From Capitulum mitella (Eukaryota; Arthropoda; Thecostraca; Pollicipedomorpha; Pollicipedidae), in assembly GCA_030062745.1 (NCBI GenBank), contig CP099842.1, positions 6,057,822-6,121,821 on the forward strand: 64,000 bases of DNA, written 5' to 3'. Both the position numbers and the translations under genes were made by a program. Position 1 is the stretch's first letter. Every line of letters begins with the position of its first letter. Shown here in pieces: positions 20,587 through 32,555 of the stretch. The notes below the pieces were generated by a model. It was not told the origin of the DNA and did not search any database. It worked only from the letters and a program-made list of their open reading frames with translations.

Positions 20587-21308
20587 CTAATACACCTGTT
20601 TAATGATGTCCCAGACGCCCTCAGTAAGACGTAGCTGGGGCACACATGCAGGATGGATATCACGCGCCACGTGCGCCACTCTAGCATCTTGCAGCAACTC
20701 GAGGGTTTTCTTGGGATGGTTGGCGCTGGCCAAGCCTGGCCAGAACAGTACATCCTTGTCGGGATAGTTTTCATCTAAAAATGGTCGAGCACATTTCTTA
20801 TGTTCTTCTAAAGTTACACGTTGCCATCAACATTACCGGTACTGTGCATGATGACCGGACGTGTCACACCCCTTGGAGAGACAGCGAATGACACGAGAAG
20901 TTTGCGGGGAAACCTGCTCTCTGGCCTAGGCTGTACATCTGCTGGACAGCCTCAACCAGGTTTATCAAAGTATCCAAGGTTTCCTGGCGTATGGCTCCCG
21001 TGGTAGGTGAAGTAGCTTTCGTCGTCCATGACGATGTCACATTCTTCTCGATTTGACATGTCCGCACGACAGTTTCCAGATGCGGGGTTTTTGGGCGATT
21101 ATTTTTCATTTTTATTTATTTATTTATTTGTTTACTTTTTTGATGACCTAGGTGCCTTCTTGCGCTCTCGATACTGAACCTTATTTGCTGTTGAGACTTT
21201 CTTCACGCACTCTCTCGAAATCCCAGACCTCCCAGCCAGAACTCGGTGTGACGTCTCTCGTTTCCCAATTGCAGCTCGATTCATCTGCCGCTGTCTTTTG
21301 ATGCTCAT
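20587..21308 (-). pseudogene. Tc1/mariner-superfamily transposase remnant
   Basis: Cut-and-paste transposase pieces in shifting frames. The left-most readable start is MSIKRQRQMNRAAIGKRETS at 21308, with GRSGISRECVKKVS as a helix-turn-helix-like segment. Then CDIVMDDESYFTYHG near 21040 (first catalytic Asp region), PGNLGYFDKPG, and FPRKLLVSFAVSPRGVTRP near 20920. DKDVLFWPGLASANHPKKTL near 20745 matches the second catalytic block, where the family normally has FWPD: here Asp is replaced by Gly. CVPQLRLTEGVWDIIKQVY and a stop at 20587 replace the usual PQxRPIEDFW. About two frameshifts and several stops. The mutation of the second Asp alone would abolish activity. Confidence 0.85.
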
Positions 21309-21839
21309 TTTGGTTGATTGGTGGTGTTTGCCATCATCAAAAACATCACCACGACTCTCGAGGGTTGCCAGCGTTCTTTAAACAGTCACTTGTGGGATCC
21401 AAAGGGGTTCACAATGCCTCCAAAGAAGTTATTTGGGCCATCCTGGGTTTTCATGATCAAGTCCCGCGACAATCTCACGGGCACCTCGCTTTGATACTGA
21501 CTTCATGACTGCAAATAAATTGCAATCTCTCACAACTTTTTGTGTGATTTGAAGCCAATAGTGGTCGGCATGCACAAGCCAAGTGCTGAGATCCGTAATG
21601 TTAAAAAAAATATTCATGGTTAAAAAGCGTCTCAGTTCCTGAGGCCCGCCCGTTACAGCAGATGAAAATGTGACAGGTCGTGGTGACTAACTGAAATGAG
21701 AAATACTTAAGAATTGCGATGGTTGCTGTGTCGTGAAGTGCAGCTTTGCGACAGCAGTATGAATAAATACAAAAGCTTGGGAGGTGATAGTTTGGCAGTT
21801 TGTCCTTACTTTACCGTCAAGAGAATTCGTCTCCTCCTG
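21309..21839. other. Upstream of mariner remnant, unassigned
   Basis: May include more of the transposase 5' region (minus strand) and its terminus. No clear motif. Confidence 0.35.
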
Positions 21840-22560
21840 TCAGCGCCTTGGCAATGTAGTGCTTGCATCGCGATGTTTCGCCGCACGAATCTGGCATTCA
21901 TGAAGCCTCCCTGCCGGCTTTCTGCTCAGGGACCACAGAACTGAAACACAAAGCTCCCTTTCGGAGGCGGCTGTCTGCAGGACGCACGACGGGTACTGAT
22001 GCAGGGGCCTCGGGTGATGGGAGACGTAGGAGATCATGAGTTCCTGGTTGGCGATGCTCGCTCGGGTTCAGTGGGACCTGAAGACCGCCTCCCCCGGCGT
22101 GGCCACCGCTGCCGCAATAGTGGCCAAATCCCAGGACGTCCCCATGAAATCCGTGCCGCCCGATTCGCCGCGATAATACGAGGATAGTTGCAGAGTCGAT
22201 GCCGATACTTTGCCCGCATGTCTGGGCCAAGTTAAGCCGTGTTGGAGCATTGAACTTTCCGCAGCACGTCCGCGGAAGTGGATGCTGAATTTGCATAAAA
22301 TGAGACGGGGAGCCCTATCGCAGGAGCCGTGCTCGAGTTCCAAAACAGTCCTAACGCGTCGGCCCGAACCGTGAGATGTTGCCCAGTCACGGGGCCACTG
22401 TGCTATCCCGCAGCTCTGCCTTTCCTCCAGCGCCGCCTGGCCCAGCCTCTGGCCCACATCACGCCGCATTAGGCTGCAGTTTGGGACGGGGTCAGGGTCT
22501 GTGAAATGTGCCCTGCTGAACCTAGCGCCGACCCAGATACCAGTGCGGATCACTTAGGAA
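21840..22560. other. GC-rich block with overlapping open frames, unassigned
   Basis: Several long frames overlap on both strands, the longest on the minus strand (161 codons, 22068-22553). None resembles a family I recognise. GC-rich composition alone makes stops rare here. It could be an old exon cluster or part of a transposon; I cannot tell. Confidence 0.3.
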
Positions 22561-23006
22561 TGTTCGGATCACGTTGATGCTGAATAGCGATAACTGCTGT
22601 TACAACATCATTTTCGTGAGCATTTTTTCGCTAATTTCTCATAACAAATGCTACAACACAAGATGTAAACACAGTTATAAGACCTTTCCACCCTGTAAAA
22701 ATGTTCAAAAACGCCCTTGCACCGTTTCTGTGCTGTTCTACTCCTGGCTACGCAATGTCACAGGAAGATACGCAAGAGTAACACGTAGCTTCTTCCGGCG
22801 TTCAGTGTACCCGCTTCACTCTAAGTACACCACTTCTGTCATACACTTTACACTTGACATGTTACATCCGCATGCATTTTAAGCAAAGTGAGAGCGTTCT
22901 CAAGGTTAAAGTCGATAGTATGGCCATCGACGGGTGCATACATCGTGATACATCGTGACTTTGAGTTGTGGCGGAGCTTTTATGGGGAACCTTCTGGGAC
23001 ATTACT
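22561..23006. other. Intergenic, nothing recognised
   Basis: AT-rich sequence with no recognised gene or repeat. Confidence 0.45.
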
Positions 23007-24185
23007 TTAACCCTATTCGCGTATGGGGGGGGGGGATTCAGAAGTTTCCCCTGGTCCAGTTTTTTGCTCGAAATTTCTAGTATTTTTGAGGCAGCGGCAA
23101 GAATCCCTGCCTCTTTTCTTATCTGTTCTTCCTATGTATTATTTCCCATTCCCATAATATTGTTTTGCTCAGGGGCGGAGTAGGGTTACATTTTGAGAGT
23201 CACTTCAGGCTATTTTTGGCACTGCTGAAAGTAAAAGAAACGTGGCTGCCAAAAATAGAGGTTTCAAGACAGAACTTAACATTTTATCTGCGTGTATAGA
23301 TAAATACCTGTAAAAACGTGAACATATTGTTGCTGACCTGAGTTCACCTCGTAAGGCCAGGTCAAGGTCAAAAGTCAAAATTTGTTTTTACGTATATTCC
23401 ATTTCTTTATTTTTATATTTTTTTCTTTGTTTTAAGGAATCCGGAACATATAAAGCCCAGCATAATGTTCTCTACCTGTATTTCAAGTTGCAGGTTGATA
23501 TCAGGTCGGGTCAAGGAATGTATGACGTAAAATGTCCGCATGCGTGCCCACGACGTGTCACCGCGGTGTGAAATGAACCCAGCGTCATTCGATATGGTCG
23601 ATTTCAATGACTGGGAACGTTTCCAGACCTTAATGAAATAAACTTAAGGTCAAACCATGCGCCTCTGAGGTCATGCGCCACCTATGACAACATTATACGA
23701 ACAATGTAAAACGAGTTGTACTTCTGAACCACAGAATGACTGGAAATTATTGTAAAAAAAAATTATTTGAGTCCCAAAAAATGTTTTAGAGTTTTCCGTA
23801 ATTCAGTTTCCAGAAAATATTTGTTCCATTTTCTAAACTCTGTGAACGCCTATGAATGACCTCCAAGTTCTGAACGTTCGAGCCAAAGGGAAAGAATCAT
23901 TGATTAGCTCTCGATGCATGCCAGTTGAATTAAAATCGGTCACTAAGCATCGGACTTAAAGGAGATCAAGAAGTGCTCCCTTTTTGACTTTTTTGCTTCC
24001 CTCCGATCCATTTCTCACAATATTTTCAAGTTTCGCACAATTGTAATTTACGTCATGGCGAATCGATTGTCCCTTTGTTGCGACCGAACTAAATCGGCAG
24101 TTCTGGAGACCTCATGGAGTCCAGACAAGTCCCCCCCACCATACGGAACTGCATTACTACCGTTTCGGTTACGGGAATAGTTTAA
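23007..24185 (+). mobile_element. 1.2 kb TTAA-family DNA element, copy B (complete)
   Basis: TTAA at 23007-23010 followed by CCCTATTCGCG; right end ACGGGAATAG then TTTAA with TTAA at 24182-24185. Both ends therefore keep the TTAA duplication and an inverted terminal repeat. Internal sequence matches copy A throughout, including GGCCAGGTCAAGGTCAAAAG and AAATTTGTTTTACG-like blocks. No coding sequence. This is the best reference copy in the window. Confidence 0.85.
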
Positions 24186-24359
24186 ATAGCACGTTCAACA
24201 TCACGTTCAACCATGTAAATCTAAAAGAAAAGTCCGTGATGTCACTTTTAATTCGTTGTACTGCTTGTCTGTTTTTACCTATTGGTGACAGCCTGCCAAA
24301 TAACGCATGATGGTCAGTCAGAGTTTTTAAATGATATGTTATGAGCCACGAGCAAACAT

Positions 24360-24660
24360 GTCAAGCCTCGCCGGACTGGTGGGGAGGTTCATGAGACCCC
24401 CATCCGGTCTTCTGAGGCTAGGGAAAAAAACGGAAAGGCGCAGAGGCTTGAAACTTGAGATACTTTTTCATGAATAATTTTTATACCTTATGTGAATTTT
24501 TAGACTTAGGGTCACGTCAAGACGCAGATCCAAGACAGGTCAAGAAGGAACAGTTTACAGAAGACCTTGCCACATTGATACCGCTTGGCGAATGGAATAA
24601 TTTTGCCGCCTTGAATTTTTCGGGAATGTCAAAGTCATTGACCTTAGGTTAGCTAAGCTT
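24360..24660 (-). mobile_element. Degraded minus-strand piece of the short TTAA family
   Basis: The reverse complement resembles 1570-1860: a CATTGACCTTAGG counterpart of the GGTCAATGACCCGG block, a GAATTTTTCGGGAATGTC counterpart, and a GGACTGGTGGGGAGG terminal block. It is strongly diverged. Confidence 0.5.
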
Positions 24661-25729
24661 TCGGCCTTATTTGCGTTTGCTACGTGGAATTGTGGGGTCT
24701 GGTTCGGCAGGCCTCAAGCTTAAATATGCACCCTGGTACTTCTTATGTCCTTCGTACATGCAACTGTCCCGCTTGACCTGCCCGAGTTCTCCGACCAGCA
24801 ACCGATTGTAGTACATCGGCTTGCAGTCTTGGAATGTTTCATGATGGTCATGGATGATTCAAGAAACAAAAGTGTATGAGAAGAACTTACTTGCCAATAA
24901 TGACCTAATCCGACTTCACCCAGGCTAGCCTGATTTGACCTTTTAAAATGTTATACTTGTTTTCATTGTTTTATTGTCATGGATGTTTTTATGCGAACAC
25001 ATTTTGTATCGCCACAAGTAATAAAAATGTGTCCATGCCTTCTTTCTAAACAATTTGTTGTGCTCCAGCCCTCTTATTTTTGGTGGCCAAAATAAAACCC
25101 CTGTCGCCACGAAAATAACTCCCCGCGAAATGCCACTTACACGGAAATACTTTGGAGTACGGGTTTCATAATGTAGAAGGGATACTACATGCACCGATGA
25201 TATACGTTTTGTGCTGTATCGTGTCTGATGAATGTTAACGCGGCAGATGATGCGATGGACACTAGAAACACCCCAAGTAAAGGCGTCCATATTTGCACTA
25301 CGACTGGTCTTTTTTTTACCTTAATGTGATATTTGCAGACTTTACATGCGTGTCGGACACATTTTCGGTGTCTTCCACCCGAAACATATTCTTGTAAATA
25401 ACAAAGATCGCGACTCCTGCTCCTTATAAAAACACGATTTTTCCATCATTTTCGGCTTCCTTTGAAAGAATTGGATTTGACTGCAAATGCCTTTGTCGAC
25501 TTCATATATAGGTAAATGAGGTCTTTTTTACTGCTAATCGTTTCAAAACTATGTACAAGCCTTGGTTATCAACTTTTTCCGCCAAAAAAGAACATTGTAA
25601 TTTGGCCTAAGACGACCATTGCCGAACTTAATATGGACCTCATTGGAACCAATCTAAGCGCTTGTTTCTAGTTCAACCAATGGCTTTCCAACGGTGTTAC
25701 TTATTCAGTTGGATCTATAGTTCTCGAGA
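24661..25729. other. Intergenic, nothing recognised
   Basis: Unique-looking sequence, no gene or repeat recognised. Confidence 0.45.
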
Positions 25730-25845
25730 CCGACGGGAAAGGGTTCTCTTGAACTCCCGGTCCGGGGACGGTGGACGTGAGGGCCAGCCCGGCGACGTAT
25801 TTACGAAACGCATACCACTACGGCACCAGTCCTATAACTGACTGA
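25730..25845 (-). mobile_element. Possible tRNA-derived SINE head
   Basis: The minus strand reads GGTGCCGTAGTGGTATGCG and, 55 bases on, CCGGGAGTTCAAGAGA, which resemble polymerase III A and B boxes. The order and spacing are right but the B box is imperfect and no body or tail is seen. Confidence 0.35.
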
Positions 25846-26139
25846 GGTAATACGGGCGTCTCCTAGATAACGTAACACCCGGAAACGTTCTCCGATTGCT
25901 GATTGATGTCAACCGGGAAATGGTTTCTTGAGTCCCACTTGATGAATGCACTGGAAGATATTGTTGGAGTTCTCGTCCTTTCAGATGTCTTTCACCAGCA
26001 TATGTCTTTCAGGCCAAACAATCTTGAATTCGGCGTAAGACTGAGCAGTTAAGCTGCTTATCGCGTTGGGAGGCCGTCAAAGCAGAATCACAAAAGCCCG
26101 CTAAATTTTGACGTTTATTACAGCGATGTTGCTACGTGT

Positions 26140-26290
26140 CGTGATGGCGCAGTTTGTTGCGACGCTTGATAGGTGCAGTTGTAAACAGAGTGGAGCGGGT
26201 TTAAATCCAACTTGTCGTGGAAGGTTCTGTGCCGTTATTCCGTGAACAGAACAGTTGCCTAGATCTAGTAGCGTATTTCTCAGACGTATT
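26140..26290 (+). mobile_element. tRNA-derived SINE
   Basis: GTGATGGCGCAGTTTGTTGC (A box) and GAGCGGGTTTAAATCC (B box, one change from GGTTCGAATCC) 45 bases apart, followed by an ACTTGTCGTGGA stretch. Composition and spacing fit a tRNA-type polymerase III promoter. The acceptor stem does not close, so it is not a tRNA gene. Confidence 0.65.
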
Positions 26291-26364
26291 TGCTCTTATT
26301 CTTTTGCCTCCAGACAACAGTTACAACCATTGTCCCTAGCATGAAAAGCATTCAGCTCAGACAC

Positions 26365-26635
26365 TTGCGAGGATTTTCCTCAGGGGGGGGGGGCAAATGC
26401 CAAATGTTGCCATATGCCACAGGCATACGACGAAATGTATAGTATAAACGGTAATTTTATGTAATTTACCTCATATTTGGCGCACAAGAAAACATATAAT
26501 GTTTACTTTGCAACATCTCTATAGTCACTATTCCGTATTTGTGCGAAATCGCCATATATCTAATGAGAACCGTTTGGCTAAGGGGGACCATGGCCTCCAT
26601 GACCCTCCCTGGCTACGCCCCTGATTCAGCCCGAG
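26365..26635 (-). mobile_element. Small MITE with GGGGCGTAGCCAGG-type end
   Basis: The right end reads, on the minus strand, CAGGGGCGTAGCCAGGGAGG, a widespread invertebrate DNA-transposon terminus. The left end, TTTTCCTCAGGGGGGGG, is a degraded counterpart. About 270 bp, non-coding. Confidence 0.55.
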
Positions 26636-27590
26636 AGGCCTACGCACAAGGCTCGATATCAGGGATTATTTCGATATCAGGGATTACTCGATATTTCGGA
26701 TTATTTCGGGAAATCTCTAGCCATGCTGTTTACATCGTGCTCATTGGAACACCTTTCCTGCTATCCCTATTCTGCATGCAGGAACAAATGTTCTTAACGC
26801 GACTGATCACTCGTTCAAGAATACTTGTTCCTGCGCGCAAAATCGAATGGCGGGAAAAGTGTTCCGTAGATTACGCTATAAATAAGTCTCTTATATAAAT
26901 AAGTCTTATATAAGATAAATAAGTCGCTTCGTCGACATGCGTTTCGTGCAAGGAGCGATGGTCAAAATTACAGCAAATATAAGACGCTGTCGGCAGAATT
27001 TATTGCTTTACAATGTCCGTAGACAAAGAATAAAAAACAATATTACTGGACAGTACACTGCTCGATAGGGGTAATTGTTTTATACATAACATAAGAATGA
27101 CAGAAAAACTGCCACAGGACCATGGATTTGAGTCCACTCTACGTTGCTAAGAAATGCACAGATCAAAACACCGTAACAATAAACTGCACCATCACGGTGC
27201 GCTGCTTGACGCAGAAGTTTTTGAAAGGTTTCAGTTTGGACAACTTTTACGATTCTGCTCTGCAGCCGGCTTCCTGGACTTATAAACAGCTTTACTTATC
27301 TTGCGCCAGATGCATTCCAGTTCTTTCATCTGAAAAGAATATGGCAGGAATGGTAGTCTCAACCAAATTACAATTACGCTCACCATGGACGCAGCTAAAG
27401 GAGCCCTTGCCCCCTCCCATACCAAGCGGTCTACTTCAGATACTTAGCGACTGTGTAAGAATACGGAATAGTGATCATGTATATGCAAGGCAAACATGAG
27501 ATGTTTTTCCTGGACGTTAAATCTGAGGTCAGTTGCGTAAAGTTGTTGGTTTTCCTATAAATGTCACATACCAGTGAAATATAACTAGAG
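26636..27590. other. Intergenic with short AT repeats
   Basis: Contains direct repeats of CGATATCAGGGATTA (26655-26685) and of AATAAGTC(TC)TTATATA (26878-26925). No coding similarity recognised. Confidence 0.45.
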
Positions 27591-27678
27591 TTGACATCTG
27601 CACCACCTTCTCCCCAAGGAAACTCTTGGCTACGTGCCTGATATTCACTAAATGAACCTTGCGGCCAGTCGCGTAGGA

Positions 27679-27832
27679 ATCGGGGGGGGGGGGGGGGGCG
27701 GTGGGCAGAGGACAGCTGCTCTCCCCAAACTGGGCAGCATTTAACATTAATCCTACGACGGTGCATGAAAAAAAGAAGTGAACATATCTTCACTTCTTTT
27801 TTTCGTAGGATTAATGCTTCTGCCCCCCCCCC
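27679..27832. repeat. Foldback core of a small MITE
   Basis: A G run at 27679-27697 and a C run at about 27823-27833 flank a long hairpin. Outer arms 27745-27757 and 27804-27816 (CATTAATCCTACG and its complement) and inner arms 27767-27782 and 27789-27804 are perfect, with a 6-base loop. A 9-base bulge lies only in the left arm. Non-coding. Confidence 0.75.
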
Positions 27833-27833
27833 C

Positions 27834-28869
27834 ATCTCCACAGAGGTTACAACGCTCCTACTTGCGGTGTCATTTTCAGACTGTCTGACTGCAGCAATGC
27901 TTGGCCTTGACGGCAGCCGCCAATCGAACAGCGCTTCCAAATATTACGTCACTAAGAAACACCACTCGGTAAATCAGCCAATCACGGAAACCCGGTGGTA
28001 TTGGCATGCCTTTCGTAAATGCGCGGCCCGGCGAGGGTTAATCGCACCATGTTTATTGGCTACGGATATTTCCACACATGCACACATCAGCTTAACCTGA
28101 TAACGGGACGACAGACGCGGTTTATTCAAAGCAAGCGTGTTTTCATATTACGGGCGCTGCGTGGCAAGCAAGGCATCAGAAACGTCATAGCCCACCACCT
28201 CTACCACCGTGGTACTCTTCACCCGTGGCGAAGTTCGTAAACAAACGTAAACGTAAACGTAATCCACGCATGCCCATCGATTATATTTTACTTCTTCTCC
28301 TAACTCGCATCCCAAGAAGTAATTCTGGAGCAGAACATTTTGCGATAGTGAGTTACATCTATTGTCAAATACTCCCGAAGGATATAAAACATTTTTCGTC
28401 TGGAAATACTGCACCACGTTTAACCGTAGTTTGTTTCGCCTTCTCACTATCATGGAGCGCATATTTTTACACCCAAAAAATGCATCACACTCGATAGCCA
28501 GTAACAGTACGTAATAAAACGGCAAAAAATGCATGACTTAGTAACAGAAACCATGATAACCTAAATTGTTCATTTCCTTCCTGGCTTGGCATGAACAAAT
28601 GATGCCATTTTCACATTTACATACAGCTGCCTTTTCATCTTTGTGCTTACACCTTCGAATTTTTCGTCCAGTGGAATTTTACTCCGCTATGCATGATATC
28701 GTTGCACCACCTTGTGAGATTGAGAAGGCAGCTCACGATCCCATCTAACATCGTGACAGATTGAGATTCCACGACCTACATCTTGCGAGTTTATGAAGTC
28801 TTCCGGGTAAGAATCGATGGAGACTGAGTGGTGTGTTTTGCAACAGATGATGATACGTTTTTCTAGGTA
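27834..28869. other. Intergenic, nothing recognised
   Basis: Contains an AAACGT triplication at 28238-28260. No recognised gene. Confidence 0.45.
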
Positions 28870-30630
28870 ACACCACAAGGCCGAATTTTAAGAGCAAAGC
28901 ACGGGGAGGATTTCGGGCAGTCGAATTATAAGAAACGTAAAAACAAAATCTGGGTACTTCGCCAACCTTGTTTCGTCTAACCTCGCCCGACTTCAGTTTT
29001 GACGGGCTGGCGTGACATGACCAGCGGCCGCACCTAGCTGAAGCTCCGTCTCAGGGGTTTGGTGGCACGTTGCATTCTGCTACATTTTCGGTTTCTGGAC
29101 GGTGCGGGTGCGCGCGCCAAGCGTCCGAGGTTGCATGTGTTGCATGCAGCCCCAACGGAGGTTGCATATATTGTGGGCGAAATCCGACACATTTTCGAAA
29201 AACTTAGACGAGCGCCCCTTCCGGGCGCTCAGTCTCGGAAACTGCGGGTCTCACCGACACAAAACCGGGTGGGTTCGACAACGAATCGATTGGAGAATTG
29301 CATTGCACGAAAGAGGCCGAATCAGGACCAGCACGTACATGGCGTGTGCTGACCGCGGGAACACGAAAAACGCCCACTTTGCAAGGTTTCAAAATGGGGC
29401 AATGATCTCGGTTACCGGCAAAGACACGAGCCCAGGGACAAGATGACCAACCACAACAAGGTACCGGCAGAAAACCACTGAGCGGAATCGACCTGCTCCG
29501 TCTGACGGGGTAGTCATGGCGGGTGATCAATATGCGGTTTCGACTGGGATTTCGAATGCAAAGGTGTCAATGTCCGACACAAAATCGATACCAACGGAAA
29601 GACCATTCTTTTGCCGTCCCGATAACGCGAAACACTAATTAGGTGTTCCGCGGCTGTTCCGACCAAACAACGCGACGCGAACCGATGCAGGAGGTGATTT
29701 GGCCTATTTGCAAGTGAGCTCGAGACAGTTGTCAACGGCCGACACGGCGTCCTTTCCAGCGCCTGATCTCGACAACCATGCATCGCACCGAGACAAGACC
29801 TGCTCTGTTCGACGCAAAATCGATTGGAGAACTCCGCATGTATGTAAAGCACTGCAAGCAGGAACCAGCACGTGACGTGTGCTAGCCATGGAACACTAAA
29901 AAGGTTATTTGCAGGCTTTGCAAAGTACGGTTAGGCTAAATTCAAACTTCGGTTATGACGGCTCGGCGTCTCTGTAGCCCCTCGTTGCAAGGTAAAGACT
30001 GCATGTTATTCCATGGGACCGACCTCATCCACGAAACGGGACAGCCACGTCCACGCGCTTAAAGTGGAGGGGATCTTCGGTTTTCGGATTCTTTGTGTTT
30101 ACACCGATGGCATGGAGAGTGATATCGTTGGCAAATTAGCACCAATGGAACGAACGAATCTTGTCCGTTTTGGCACTGCCATACAGTAATAATAATCTTT
30201 TTAGCTTTTACTGCTAAGACGCATCAGGTAAGCCGGTGTAAGTCGTGATTTTGCGGAAAATCGATATGTTTCGAGATATTTGTGTTCGACTTAAGATTGT
30301 GGCGACGCCAATTGGAACATGCCGCTCAAAATGCCACCAGTATGTTCCTTAATCAACTGTAAACACGTTAGTATAAGCCATCCGGTGCGTTTCGTTGTGG
30401 TCGGTTCCAATGAAAGGGTACAAAAACGGTCTGCAAGTCGCGTTTTTTGCCTTTTCCCTTTGCTGAATACGTTTGAAAACCAGCTCATCTTGCTCTTAAC
30501 TTAAGACTGCATTTTTCCTGTATGTTAAATACAGTAAACGCTTATAATCATGCGATCCAAGAGAACTTTTCACGAGCAGTTTTCTTTGATCGGTTTCCTG
30601 TATGTATTAACTTACATAGGATCACACGCT

Positions 30631-30764
30631 TCTCGATTTGTGTTAGAACTGAAAGCAATAAAATCATTTTTTTGCAAAAAAGCATTTAAACTTGACAAAT
30701 ACGCTCTCGATTTGTGTTAGAACTGAAAGCAATAAAATCATTTTTTTGCAAAAAAGCATTTCAA
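30631..30764 (+). repeat. 74-bp near-perfect tandem duplication in the left arm
   Basis: TCTCGATTTGTGTTAGAACT and the following ~50 bases occur twice, 74 bp apart, with only a few differences. The right arm has a single diverged counterpart near 35085, so this duplication is younger than the palindrome. Confidence 0.9.
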
Positions 30765-31289
30765 CCTAGATTCCTTTAGCAAATAAACCACAAAAGATCG
30801 GGGGAAATTGCGCTCCTCAGCTTAAGGCAATACTGAAACTACGAGCTTACACAACACATGTAGGCGTGTCTTAATACATCTGTATTTAATGATTCCAAGG
30901 CGCCGGGCAGTAAGACATTTGATGATTACTGAAGTTCTCTCTTTTAGTGGCCTCCTTTTTTGACTTGTTAAGCCAATTTTTTTTCCTTTTGCTATTTCTG
31001 GGATACAATTCCTAATACATTTACAAAAAGACAGAAAAAGTCGACGAAGACAACCAAGAAAAATCGTTGTAATAGGAATTAGGGTTTGGTCAGATATAGA
31101 TGAAGATAGACGAACACAAATATGGTTTCACAGAGACGGATAGATATTGGCAAACAGAGATAAATGCAGGGAATGGGACAAAGGCAAAAAAAATGACAGA
31201 GACAGTCAGAAACGAGGTGACTTTGGGGGAACAAAGAAAGACTGAGTCAATGTGGGGGAGATTAAAGAGCGCCATGGAGACTGGCAGAT

Positions 31290-31560
31290 TGCCAGTGGTC
31301 GGCGGACCGACAGAGATCGACGGAGACCAGTGGAGAGAGACGGAGGTCGGTAAAGACCAAGCGAAACAGACGGAAGAGATTGGTTGAGACCGGCAGAGAC
31401 CGACGAACATCAAACGAGTTTTAAAGATACCGAAATACTGATCGACTGGAACCAAAGGAGACCACCAGAGATTAATGGAGATCGACGTAGATCAAAGGAG
31501 ACCAACCGAAACGGATGGAGGTCCAGCAGCACCGAGGAAGATTTGCTGACACCGAGAACA
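31290..31560 (+). repeat. Short-period degenerate repeats in the left arm
   Basis: GACGGAGACC-, GATCGACGGAG- and CAGAGACCGACG-type words recur about every 11-12 bases. Mirrored on the opposite strand at 33980-34420 (TCGGTCTCCGTCG type). Apparent open frames here are low-complexity products. Confidence 0.8.
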
Positions 31561-31714
31561 GACCGAGTGCGAGCAATTTTCACGGTCACTGAAGCTGTGG
31601 AAACTGATGGAGATGGAAAAAAACCATGTTGCACCTGCCTAACCTGAGAACCTGGGAAAACGAAAACAGAACCGGAATTTGACCGTGGCTGCTTGATATC
31701 CTACTGCGCTGCAT

Positions 31715-32555
31715 GAAGGGAAATTGATCTCTATTAGTTGTGGAAAAATACTGTGGTCGAAGCGCACTGCGCTCTTTTACGAAGAATCTGACAGACAGCG
31801 TGATGCACCGTGCTCAAACAGAGCGTGCGAACAAGCGCGAAATGCAAAGACATACGGGCGGACCAACCGGCCGAGGGCAGTCTCTGTCCATGGAAGTTCC
31901 CAGCTCGATTGTAAAATAGTACTGTGAGCGGTTTGATCAACCGTTCAATGGGAACCGCACTGAAGCGCGCAGCGCGATTGCGAAACTGTGCTGGGGTGCT
32001 GGCGTGGGAATTTTGCGGAGACCAGACTGCGGACTTTTGATTCAAGAAACAGATGCCGTATGTTGGCCATGAAGCATGCAATGCAATCATGGGACGGTCC
32101 CTAGGTCAATCCGGTCAGCTTTTCGACGGAAACTTGATTCGAATGTGTTGTGTCCTCGTTCACCTGGTCACCAGAGCCAGACGTCTCGTGCAGCAGTGTA
32201 TTGCCAGGGGACTCCAGGCACACTAATGCCCCTTTCCAGGTCGAACATTCAAGGTCGCATCATACGGAACGGTAGTGGCCAATTGGGAATTTGCTGCGGC
32301 CCTGGTACCCGCCCGGTGGCAGCCAATCACGTGGCAGGGTCGGGCTGGTCACCGTGCGGTGGTCAGTGCCTGCGGCGGCGGGCGACGCAGCAGCTGGTCG
32401 CCGATCGGCGGGTAGGCTGTGCCGCTCACAATAGAATGCGAAATTCGCACACGCAAGCAGCTTCAAATGCGAGGCAAGCGGCCAAAAAACGGCTGGTGCG
32501 TCCGAGAAACGCATGCGCCTTGTGGCGTACATGGGACCTAGGGAGTCGCATTTTG
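31715..32555. other. Left-arm-specific segment of the palindrome
   Basis: About 840 bp present only in the left arm; its flanks rejoin at the equivalent of 33810-33850 in the right arm. It has GC-rich parts and a 197-codon plus-strand frame (32076-32669) with no recognised similarity. Either an insertion into the left arm or a deletion from the right. Confidence 0.6.

Noticed and set aside
21840-22560. 161-codon minus-strand frame and overlapping frames
   Set aside because: GC-rich DNA gives long frames on several strands at once; no motif or family was recognised, so no gene was called.
27767-27804. Rho-independent terminator
   Set aside because: A hairpin with a T run is present, but this is a eukaryotic MITE core with A/T tracts in both arms.
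31090-31650. Glu/Thr-rich and Ser/Val-rich frames in the palindrome arms
   Set aside because: Products of the 11-12-bp degenerate repeats; they occur on both strands.
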